In this document: positions 1 through 4,167 of the stretch, one piece after another
How the letters are laid out: each line of letters starts with the position of its first letter
Position numbering within the stretch: position 1 is the first letter of the stretch
From: Actinomycetes bacterium
Lineage (GTDB): Bacteria > Actinomycetota > Thermoleophilia > Gaiellales > Gaiellaceae
Reading direction: 5' to 3'
DNA length: 5,072 nucleotides
Assembly (NCBI GenBank): GCA_025350775.1
Contig: JANXXF010000160.1
Location: 1 to 5,072 of the forward strand
Made by a program: the position numbers and the translations under genes
The notes under the pieces: generated by a model
The model's input: only the letters and a program-made list of their open reading frames with translations
Told to the model about the DNA's origin: nothing
The model's database searches: none

Positions 1-375
1 CACGCGACCGAGCAGGGCGAGGCTCCGAAGTACGCCGGGGAGAACTGGAACGAGAGCTGGATCGCCATGTCGTACTGGTACGGCGGCCTCCACGTTGTCA
101 TCGAGGGCTGGCAGGAACTCAGGCTCGCCGATGTCGAGATCGACGCGCTCCTTGCCTCGCCGAACGTCGACCTCCTTCGCCGCTATCGAAACGGCATCTT
201 CCACTACCAGCGGGTCTACCTTGATGCGCGCTTCCAAGAGCTCATCCGCGACGGAACCGACGTCGTCCAGTGGGTGCGCGGCCTCAACAGCGCGTTTGGC
301 CGGTTCTTTCTGGAGTGGTTCGACCGTGACCGGTGCGAGCGAGCCGCTCCTGCCGCCGGTGACCCGCGACCTTAG
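1..375 (+). CDS. 3' part of an unrecognised protein with HEPN-like R-x4-H motif (5' end cut by window)
   Basis: The frame is open from base 1 and ends at TAG 373-375, giving 124 residues; the true start lies to the left. The internal ATG at 67 is not chosen because the frame continues upstream with plausible protein sequence (KYAGENWNESW). Visible features are an aromatic-rich N-terminal part, a helical middle, and RYRNGIFHYQ at fragment residues 61-70, where Arg63 and His68 form R-x4-H. This spacing is the signature of HEPN domains, all-alpha proteins that are often RNases or partners of nucleotidyltransferases in toxin-antitoxin and defence loci. The last 15 or so residues are Ala/Pro-rich and probably unstructured. 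HEPN membership is inferred from one motif and the helical look; it could instead be an uncharacterised helical protein. No partner gene is visible, since everything upstream is missing and the downstream 619 bases are non-coding. Confidence 0.75.
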   Translation, partial: HATEQGEAPKYAGENWNESWIAMSYWYGGLHVVIEGWQELRLADVEIDALLASPNVDLLRRYRNGIFHYQRVYLDARFQELIRDGTDVVQWVRGLNSAFGRFFLEWFDRDRCERAAPAAGDPRP

Positions 376-505
376 ACGGAGGCAGCTCCCGACGGTTCCC
401 AGTCATGCCGTCCCGACCGGCGAATGTCAGTCTGATCACCGTCGCTGCCCAGGGCAATCCGCCGCTCGAGAACGAGGGCAAACTCATCAACCCGAGCCGG
501 GCCCC

Positions 506-533
506 TTGACGTTTCGCCCGCCAGACCTAAGGT
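506..533 (+). promoter_or_regulatory. Possible promoter: TTGACG - 16 bp - TAAGGT
   Basis: TTGACG at 506-511 matches five of six bases of the sigma-70-type -35 box. TAAGGT at 528-533, 16 bases further on, fits the actinobacterial TANNNT -10 pattern. A start near base 540 would produce a transcript leading into the stem-loop tract, not into a long gene. The -10 box lies inside the palindrome 522-536, as expected for a repressed promoter. Support is by motif only; in GC-rich DNA such matches arise by chance. Confidence 0.35.
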
Positions 534-536
534 CTG
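522..536. promoter_or_regulatory. Perfect 15-base palindrome CAGACCTAAGGTCTG, operator-like
   Basis: Two 7-base arms, CAGACCT and AGGTCTG, flank a single A. The site covers the proposed -10 box at 528-533. The symmetry and position suit a dimeric repressor, but no regulator gene is in the window. It could also form a tight hairpin in RNA, though the one-base loop argues against that. Confidence 0.4.
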
Positions 537-618
537 TCCGGATCGGCCGAACACGCACTCGATGGCGGCGCGGCTGAGGTTCGCGCTGGACCTCGGGCCG
601 ACAGCGTAGTAACATGAG

Positions 619-654
619 TTACAAGTAGGGCGATTGCGAGGGTTCTACTTGTGA
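619..654 (+). repeat. Inverted repeat / stem-loop, 8-base perfect core
   Basis: ACAAGTAG (621-628) is the exact reverse complement of CTACTTGT (645-652). Flanking wobble and Watson-Crick pairs extend the stem to 619-630 against 643-654 in RNA, leaving a 12-base loop (631-642). It is AT-richer than its surroundings. A smaller inverted repeat, GTAAC-ATGA-GTTAC at 609-622, overlaps its left edge. This could be the first helix of a structured RNA, or a binding site for a dimeric protein such as a recombinase or repressor. Confidence 0.45.
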
Positions 655-680
655 GATTCTGAGGTCTTGTTCCCGTTCTT

Positions 681-710
681 CCTGGAGGAGCGTCTCTGAG
701 AAGACGCAGG
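681..710 (+). repeat. Stem-loop with GCGTCT/AGACGC helix
   Basis: GCGTCT (690-695) pairs perfectly with AGACGC (702-707) over a 6-base loop. After a 6-base one-sided bulge (684-689), CCT (681-683) pairs with AGG (708-710). It is the second of the hairpins in the low-GC tract. Confidence 0.4.
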
Positions 711-725
711 ACAGTAGTGTTTGAG

Positions 726-754
726 CAGACCCTCAAGGAGTGGTGGAGGGTTTG
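726..754 (+). repeat. Stem-loop, 9 bp, overlapping the tRNA-like segment
   Basis: Bases 726-734 (CAGACCCTC) pair with 746-754 (GAGGGTTTG), using one G-U pair, around an 11-base loop. The 3' arm is shared with an alternative helix, GAGGG 746-750 with CCCTC 764-768. The two folds are therefore mutually exclusive. This could mean a switchable RNA, or just a tRNA T-arm remnant beside a chance complement. Confidence 0.45.
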
Positions 755-776
755 AATAAGTTCCCCTCAGGTCCAC
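746..776 (+). other. tRNA 3'-end-like segment (possible att scar or tRNA relic)
   Basis: The end TTCCCCTCAGGTCCAC (761-776) looks like the T-stem 3' strand, acceptor strand and discriminator of a tRNA gene, and GGTTTGAAT (749-757) resembles the T-loop GGTTCGAAT. Compared with a normal T-arm, about six extra bases separate loop and stem, and no tRNA 5' half (expected acceptor GGACCTG, D-arm or anticodon arm) is found upstream. Read on the minus strand it gives V-D-L-R-G, the start of a spurious peptide commonly translated from antisense tRNA ends in high-GC genomes. Integrases of phages and genomic islands often use tRNA 3' ends as attachment sites, so an attachment scar is a reasonable inference. 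No integrase is present here. Confidence 0.4.
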
Positions 777-802
777 TAATCGCAGAGTCTCGCAGGAACC
801 AG

Positions 803-826
803 GAAATGCCCGTAAGCGGGCATTTC
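803..826 (+). terminator. Strong hairpin, terminator-like (possibly bidirectional)
   Basis: Bases 804-812 (AAATGCCCG) pair perfectly with 817-825 (CGGGCATTT) around a TAAG loop; G803-C826 adds a tenth pair. The A-run before and T-run after a GC core is the layout of an intrinsic terminator that could act in either direction, though the T-run is only three bases long. It follows the tRNA-like segment by about 27 bases, where a tRNA or small-RNA terminator would sit, and could also stop transcription from the minus-strand gene. Confidence 0.6.
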
Positions 827-840
827 TGCTGTTCAGGCAC

Positions 841-901
841 GGTGGCCGGCCAGGCGGGAAACCGGCGTCCCGCTCGCGTCCAGTCACGCCGGGCGGCCAC
901 C
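841..901 (+). repeat. GC-rich nested stems
   Basis: GGTGGCCG (841-848) is the reverse complement of CGGCCACC (894-901). Inside it, GCGGGA (854-859) pairs with TCCCGC (868-873). Together they could form a branched fold. High GC makes chance pairing likely, so this is a weak call. Confidence 0.25.
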
Positions 902-978
902 TTCCGGTTTAAGGGGATGTCGCTCGTACTGGCACTCGCAGGAGTTGCAACGGCGCAGGTCGCCGAGGCGCCGGACGA

Positions 979-992
979 GCTCGCCGGCGAGC
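979..992 (-). terminator. 14-base perfect palindrome just past the HNH gene stop
   Basis: GCTCGCCGGCGAGC ends two bases beyond the TGA of the minus-strand gene. As RNA it gives a 5 bp stem with a CCGG loop. There is no T-run, so it could be a weak terminator, an RNA 3'-end stabiliser, or simply GC-rich sequence. Confidence 0.3.
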
Positions 993-994
993 GC

Positions 995-1747
995 TCAACC
1001 GAGCGATCGGTACGTGGCGACCCAGTTCGTCGCGATCTTACGCTGGGCCACCGCCAGGCTGAGGCGACCGGCGCACACCTCACGGTGCAAGGCGTTTTCG
1101 AGCCTGTCTTTCTGGCGGAAGCCGGCGATTGCCTGGGCTTCCTCGGGCCAGAGGTTCGCGATCTCGTTCGAGCCGCCTAGCTCCAGGCTGATGAGGTGGT
1201 CGACCTCGTACTGGCCGCGCGTGCGCGTGACGATGCCGTACTTCGCGTAGACGGAGCGCTTGACCGACTCCGGGACGTTGCGGACGCTGCTGGAGTAGCC
1301 GGACACGCAGACCTGCGCCCGCGTGGCGCTCTTGAATACCGCTCCTGGGGTGCAGTCCGGGTCGGGGAACGAGCCACGGGCGCGGCAGCTGCCGCGAGCG
1401 GGCGTACGAGCCGGCGTGGCGGCGGGTGCGGGGGCCGGTTCGGAGGCCACGGGTGGAGTGGCAGCCGCGCCGGCCGCGTGGCAACGGTAGGGGAGGCCGT
1501 CGTACGTGATTGCGCTCGTGTCGGCGGCGGTCACCTCGCTTGCGCCGTCCTTCGCGCACTCCCACGCCGTACCGCCGGCCGTAGCCCAGGCGTAGCTGTG
1601 ATGGTCGGACGGGCAGAGGTGCCGCGTGTGGCACGGGTCGCTGTGAGCCGACCTGGCGCCGGCGTCGCGCGCCGCGACTGCCATCGTCGCGGAGAGGGCC
1701 ACGACGAGTAGCGTCGCCACACCGAGCCGCACCTTGCCGAGCCCCAT
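995..1747 (-). CDS. Exported HNH-endonuclease-like protein, 250 aa
   Basis: Start ATG 1747-1745 is chosen because AAGGGAG lies just upstream and a signal peptide follows directly; the longer open frame continuing to 2488 only overlaps the divergent permease. Domains in order: signal peptide (residues 1 to about 26: Lys/Arg then a hydrophobic run ending AVAA); a Cys-rich module (about 36-91, Cys39, 45, 64, 89, with CPSDHHSY); a Pro/Ala linker (about 92-118); a C-terminal domain (about 119-250) with CTPG (132-135), CVSGYSSSVR (147-156), YEVDHLISLELGG (180-192), N195, NLWPE (198-202) and KDRLENALHREVC (213-225). The D-H...N...N...H series matches secreted proteins annotated as HNH-signature, and the catalytic His would be His184. 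The reaction is inferred to be metal-dependent nucleic-acid cleavage outside the cell or at the envelope, for scavenging or competition. Nuclease activity is unproven, and no immunity gene is visible. Expression seems independent of its neighbours. Confidence 0.85.
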   Translation of the reverse strand: MGLGKVRLGVATLLVVALSATMAVAARDAGARSAHSDPCHTRHLCPSDHHSYAWATAGGTAWECAKDGASEVTAADTSAITYDGLPYRCHAAGAAATPPVASEPAPAPAATPARTPARGSCRARGSFPDPDCTPGAVFKSATRAQVCVSGYSSSVRNVPESVKRSVYAKYGIVTRTRGQYEVDHLISLELGGSNEIANLWPEEAQAIAGFRQKDRLENALHREVCAGRLSLAVAQRKIATNWVATYRSLG

Positions 1748-1778
1748 CGCCGCTCCCTTCTGCCTGCTGCCACGATCC

Positions 1779-1807
1779 ACGTTACCGGGCACCTTCGGAC
1801 ATGTCCA
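1779..1807 (-). promoter_or_regulatory. Promoter for the exported HNH gene: TGGACA - 17 bp - TAACGT
   Basis: On the minus strand TGGACA (1807-1802) differs from the -35 consensus at one base, and TAACGT (1784-1779) fits TANNNT with an ideal 17-base spacer. Transcription would begin near 1772, leaving a leader of about 25 bases that contains the AAGGGAG ribosome binding site before ATG 1747. The fit of all three elements makes this the most convincing promoter in the window. Confidence 0.6.
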
Positions 1808-1864
1808 CGCGGGGTCGCGGGCGCGAGGCTGTAGCGGCGGGTCAGGCATCGGCTTCGACCGCAT

Positions 1865-1882
1865 CACGTTACTGTCCGCTGG
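1865..1882 (+). promoter_or_regulatory. Possible -10 region for leaderless permease transcript
   Basis: TACTGT (1870-1875) fits TANNNT and ends seven bases before ATG 1883, while no purine-rich ribosome binding site precedes that ATG. This layout suggests a leaderless mRNA beginning at or next to the start codon, which is common in actinomycetes. No convincing -35 box is seen. The -10 overlaps CACGTTAC (1865-1872), which also occurs at 1778-1785 over the -10 box of the divergent gene. Confidence 0.35.
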
Positions 1883-3220
1883 ATGCCTGTGATCGAAGAG
1901 ATCGGAATCCAGCCCGTCCCGCGGGAGCAGCGGACGGGCACCTGGGCGGATCTCTTCGCAATCAATTTCGCCTTCGCCGTCAATCCGCTGTACTTCGTGC
2001 TCGGCGCGCTCGCGGTCACGGAGTTCGGCCTTCCGCTCTGGTGGGCCGTCCTCTGCTCCGTGCTCGGCGTGCTGCTCGCCTTCGCGATCCTCACGCCGCT
2101 CGCCCAGGTCGGCTCCGACTACGGGATCCCCGGGCAGGTCTCGCTGCGGGCCTTCCTCGGCATCTGGGGTGCCCGGGGGCTCTCGTCCGGCTACCGGACG
2201 ATCGCCGCGCTGTACTGGTTCGCCGCCCAGGCGATCACCGCCGCCTATGCCGTCCGCGCGCTCGTCGACGCGCTGGCGGGCGTGCGCCCGGGCATCGTTC
2301 CCGTCGCCGTCGGCCTCGCCGCCGTGCAGGCGTTGCTCGCCGTCGTCGGGTTCGACGTCATCCGCTACGTCTCGAAGGTGGTGCTGCCGCTCGGCCTCGC
2401 CTTCGTCGGCGTGATGCTGGGGCTCTACCTGTCGAGCAACGACCCGCGCTTCGCCGTCGGCCGGGTATTCCACTCGCCCGACCAGCATCTCCGCTGGGCC
2501 GGCTTCGCCGCGTGGCTGACGCTGATCGTCGGGTCGACGCTCACGTTCCTGCCCAGTGTCGCCGACATCACGCGCTACACGCGCACGCGGCGCGACATCC
2601 GCATCGGCCTTGTCGCCTCGTCGGCGCTCGCGATGGTCGTGACGACGTTCGTCGGCGCCTATGCGGCCGCGGCCACCGGTAGCGGCAAGGGCTCATTCGA
2701 GGTGGTCACGACGCTGACGGGCAGCAAGCCTATCCTCGCGTTTGTCCTACTGGCGCTCGTCATCCAGGTCACTTCGGTGAACATCGGCAACGCGTACCAG
2801 GTGGGTCTGTCGCTGGTCAACGCGGCGCCGCGGCTCGGCCGCCCGTTCGCGACCGCGGTCGGCGCCTGCGCCGGCATCGCGCTCGCCGCGGTGCCCGACC
2901 TCGTGGACTCGGCCGCGAGTTGGACGACGCGGCTCGGCAACGTCTCGGCGCCACTGGCCGGCGTGGTCATCGTTGAGTACCTCGTCATCAAGCGGCAGCA
3001 GATCGACGTCGAGGCGCTGTTCGATCCGCGCGGCCGGTACCGCTACGTCGGCGGCATCAACGTGGCGGCCATGATCTCGATCGCGATCGGCGTGGGCGTC
3101 TACTCGCTCGTCCCGGACAGTCTCGTCAAGGTGGCGTGGGGCGGGGGCGTGGCCGCGCTCGTCTACCTGCTGCTCCAGCCGGTGCAGCAGCGCTGGCTGC
3201 TGGCACGGGGGTCCGGGTGA
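1883..3220 (+). CDS. NCS1-family permease (CodB-like, purine/pyrimidine-type transporter), 445 aa
   Basis: An inner-membrane symporter of the nucleobase-cation-symport-1 family (cytosine, uracil, hydantoin, thiamine and similar substrates), with about the usual family length. ATG 1883 is the first start giving the typical short N-terminal stretch ending in a TGTWADLF motif (18-25) before helix 1. I count about 12 hydrophobic segments (near 24-46, 52-76, 96-126, 136-157, 164-184, 206-228, 240-264, 283-304, 322-338, 354-370, 392-411, 415-433). GIPGQVSLRAFLG (81-93) precedes helix 3. Trp112 and Gln116 have the W-x3-Q spacing of the Mhp1 hydantoin-transporter binding residues, Trp211 lies in helix 6, and ADITRYTRTRRD (227-238) matches the helix 6-7 loop of the family. 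Asn300 or Asn303 in helix 8 may be the conserved Asn. The substrate cannot be read from sequence. The gene ends in TGATG, overlapping the next start, so the two are probably co-translated. Confidence 0.9.
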   Translation: MPVIEEIGIQPVPREQRTGTWADLFAINFAFAVNPLYFVLGALAVTEFGLPLWWAVLCSVLGVLLAFAILTPLAQVGSDYGIPGQVSLRAFLGIWGARGLSSGYRTIAALYWFAAQAITAAYAVRALVDALAGVRPGIVPVAVGLAAVQALLAVVGFDVIRYVSKVVLPLGLAFVGVMLGLYLSSNDPRFAVGRVFHSPDQHLRWAGFAAWLTLIVGSTLTFLPSVADITRYTRTRRDIRIGLVASSALAMVVTTFVGAYAAAATGSGKGSFEVVTTLTGSKPILAFVLLALVIQVTSVNIGNAYQVGLSLVNAAPRLGRPFATAVGACAGIALAAVPDLVDSAASWTTRLGNVSAPLAGVVIVEYLVIKRQQIDVEALFDPRGRYRYVGGINVAAMISIAIGVGVYSLVPDSLVKVAWGGGVAALVYLLLQPVQQRWLLARGSG

Positions 3221-3612
3221 TGCACCCGGCGCAGGTCGCGACGGTCGTGGCTGCGGTCGCGGCCGTCTCCCTGGCCGGCGTGCTAGTCGCCGTAGCCCAT
3301 CCGTCCGAGCGCGTGCTGGTCGCCGGCGCCGTCCGCGCCTACGTCGCCACCTCCGACTGCTGCGCTGTCCCCCGCATCGCTGTCGCACGCATCCAGTTCG
3401 CCGCCGCCGACCCCGAGTACGCCGCCGTCCGCCTCGACGGCTTCACTACCGGCGGAGCGTCGCTCGGCTCGGTGACCGCGGTGCTCCAGCGTGAGCTCGG
3501 CGTCTGGCATGTGCTGGCGCTCGGCAGCAGCGACCTCGGTTGCGGCATTCCGGCAGCCCGCGTCCGCGCCGAGCTCGGTGTCGCCTGCGACGCGGCCTCG
3601 ACCGGCGGCTAG
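3220..3612 (+). CDS. Small exported or membrane-anchored protein of unknown function, 130 aa
   Basis: ATG 3220 overlaps the permease stop by one base (TGATG), suggesting translational coupling; an earlier in-frame ATG at 3136 lies deep inside the permease and gives an Arg-rich nonsense N-terminus. Residues 6-27 are a continuous Ala/Val hydrophobic stretch without a lipobox Cys and with little N-terminal positive charge, so it may be a signal peptide or an uncleaved anchor. The rest is a compact domain with VARIQFAAADPEYAAVRLDG (55-74), then VWHVLALGSSDLGCG (95-109). Cysteines at 47, 48, 108 and 123 could form two disulfides outside the membrane. The pattern of a predicted beta-sheet, a W-x-V-L-x-L-G-S segment and a final Cys resembles small secreted proteins common in deep-branching Actinomycetota, but I do not recognise a named family. 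It could be a periplasmic accessory to the permease. Confidence 0.75.
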   Translation: MHPAQVATVVAAVAAVSLAGVLVAVAHPSERVLVAGAVRAYVATSDCCAVPRIAVARIQFAAADPEYAAVRLDGFTTGGASLGSVTAVLQRELGVWHVLALGSSDLGCGIPAARVRAELGVACDAASTGG

Positions 3613-3613
3613 C

Positions 3614-3619
3614 TAGGCT
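3614..3619 (+). promoter_or_regulatory. Possible -10 box TAGGCT before the IscA-like gene
   Basis: TAGGCT lies in the 41-base gap between the secreted protein and the IscA-like gene. It fits the TANNNT pattern, but no good -35 box precedes it. A small hairpin (TTCGG 3620-3624 with CCGAA 3628-3632, loop CTC) would lie at the very 5' end of such a transcript. It may give the downstream genes their own promoter. Confidence 0.3.
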
Positions 3620-3653
3620 TTCGGCTCCCGAACCACCGAGAGGAGAGGCCCCA

Positions 3654-3947
3654 GTGCTCGAGATCACCGACGCTGCGATTGTGGCGATCAAGGACATCAT
3701 CGGGCCGGACGCGCCTGCCGGCACCGGCTTCCGCATCTCCTTCGAGGGCGAGGATGAGGACGAGGCCGAGGTCGCGCTCAACGTCGAGGACGCGCCCTGC
3801 GAGGGCGACGTCATCATCGACGCCGGCAGCGGCGTTTTCATCTATCTCGACGACGACGCGGCCGAGCTGCTCGAGGACAGCAAGCTCGATGCCGAGCCGC
3901 ACGGCGACCACGTCCACTTCGAGCTCGGCCCGCAGAATCCGGAGTAG
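3654..3947 (+). CDS. IscA/HesB-like Fe-S biogenesis-type protein, acidic, ligand cysteines absent, 97 aa
   Basis: GTG 3654 is chosen because the purine-rich GAGAGGAGAGG at 3638-3648 lies at ideal distance and the protein then begins MLEITDAAIVAIKDII, the usual opening of A-type (IscA/HesB) carriers. The fold pattern continues with FRISFEGE (26-33), VALNVEDAP (40-48), GDVIIDAGSGVFIYLDDDAAELL (51-73) and a last strand HVHFELGP (86-93). True IscA proteins bind iron or clusters through a Cys near residue 35 and a C-terminal C-x-C. Here the only Cys is Cys49, and the C-terminal pair is absent. The protein is strongly acidic, with a run EDEDEAE at 33-39 and a DDD at 66-68. It therefore probably belongs to the divergent actinobacterial branch annotated as iron-sulfur biosynthesis proteins, with an unknown role; cluster binding is doubtful. 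The cytoplasm is the likely location. Confidence 0.8.
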   Translation: MLEITDAAIVAIKDIIGPDAPAGTGFRISFEGEDEDEAEVALNVEDAPCEGDVIIDAGSGVFIYLDDDAAELLEDSKLDAEPHGDHVHFELGPQNPE

Positions 3948-4000
3948 CGCAGCCGCGCCGCCCCGCATGGCCGCAGGAGACGTCAGCGCGCAGCCGCGCC
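3947..4000 (+). repeat. 13-base direct repeat GCGCAGCCGCGCC (two copies)
   Basis: Exact copies lie at 3947-3959 and 3988-4000, 41 bases apart. They cover the end of the IscA-like gene and the first codons of the small Cys3 ORF. This may be a local duplication; GC-rich composition makes it only mildly notable. Confidence 0.4.
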
Positions 4001-4167
4001 AGCGCCACGGCGGGCCTGGTAGCACCTTCGAGCAGATCGAGCATCTGGTCTCCGACTCCGACCCGGACACGGCGCTCTGCGGCGTCGACCAGACCGGTGT
4101 CGGCTGGAATCTCGGCTGGCCGGTATGTCAGGCCTGTGTCGCGGTATCGGAAGGAAGGATGAGCTGA
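3967..4167 (+). CDS. Small Cys3 protein, possible zinc ribbon, 66 aa
   Basis: ATG 3967 is the only ordinary start in the intergenic part of the frame, but it lacks a clear ribosome binding site, so the exact N-terminus is uncertain and the first 18 residues look like low-complexity filler. The convincing part is residues 19-63: an acidic helix-like stretch (STFEQIEHLVSDSDPDTALCG) then Trp/Gly-rich sequence and PVCQAC. Cys38, Cys54 and Cys57 have spacing C-x15-C-x2-C. From memory this resembles the ALCG...PVCPxC pattern of small actinobacterial DUF3039-type zinc-ribbon proteins, although only three Cys are present and a His or Asp would have to be the fourth ligand. Its TGA overlaps the next ATG by one base (TGATG), and the next gene's ribosome binding site lies inside it, so the two are probably translationally coupled. 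It could be a small partner or regulator of the oxidoreductase, or a non-coding leader. Confidence 0.55.
   Translation: MAAGDVSAQPRQRHGGPGSTFEQIEHLVSDSDPDTALCGVDQTGVGWNLGWPVCQACVAVSEGRMS
4151..4158 (+). promoter_or_regulatory. Ribosome binding site AAGGAAGG deciding the oxidoreductase start
   Basis: AAGGAAGG lies eight bases before ATG 4167, fixing that codon as the start. It is inside the last codons of the preceding small ORF, consistent with coupled translation. Confidence 0.7.

Larger units (their letters stand above)
376..994. other. 619-base gene-free region with dense palindromes and stem-loops
   Basis: No reading frame here has both a convincing start and protein-like content. The first part (376-600) is GC-rich and ordinary except for a palindrome at 522-536. 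From about 605 to 830 GC drops visibly below that of the flanks, and stem-loops follow one another at 619-654, 681-710, 726-754 and 803-826, with a tRNA-3'-end-like segment at 746-776. From 830 to 994 the sequence is GC-rich again and can fold, and a 14-base palindrome sits beside the stop of the minus-strand gene. The individual elements are listed separately. Possible explanations are an untranslated structured RNA, a decayed integrative element next to a tRNA-derived attachment site, or both. Confidence 0.6.

Noticed and set aside
95..577. Plus-strand 160-codon ORF overlapping the HEPN-like gene
   Set aside because: Ser/Arg/Thr-rich out-of-frame translation; the R-x4-H frame is clearly the real one.
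562..609. 15-codon ORF after the palindromic promoter (MAARLRFALDLGPTA), considered as a leader peptide or a TnpB N-terminal relic
   Set aside because: No ribosome binding site and too short to identify; no other TnpB sequence is nearby.
372..644. Minus-strand frame open for about 90 codons, ending convergent with the HEPN-like gene
   Set aside because: Part of it looks mildly protein-like (DEFALVLERRIALG), and a transposase remnant was considered. There is no ribosome binding site, no catalytic motif and no terminal repeats, so it is not called.
601..830. Intact tRNA, tmRNA or IS605-type omega RNA
   Set aside because: Only a degenerate T-arm/acceptor end is present, without 5' acceptor, D-arm or anticodon arm; no tnpB gene is adjacent.
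1748..2488. Open upstream extension of the minus-strand HNH frame
   Set aside because: It is antisense to the well-supported permease, is rich in Arg/Asp/Glu/His as expected for a GC-rich shadow, and the ATG at 1747 has a ribosome binding site and signal peptide.
1801..2682. Plus-strand 293-codon ORF overlapping the permease
   Set aside because: Arg/Ala-dominated translation in another frame of the permease; no domain pattern.
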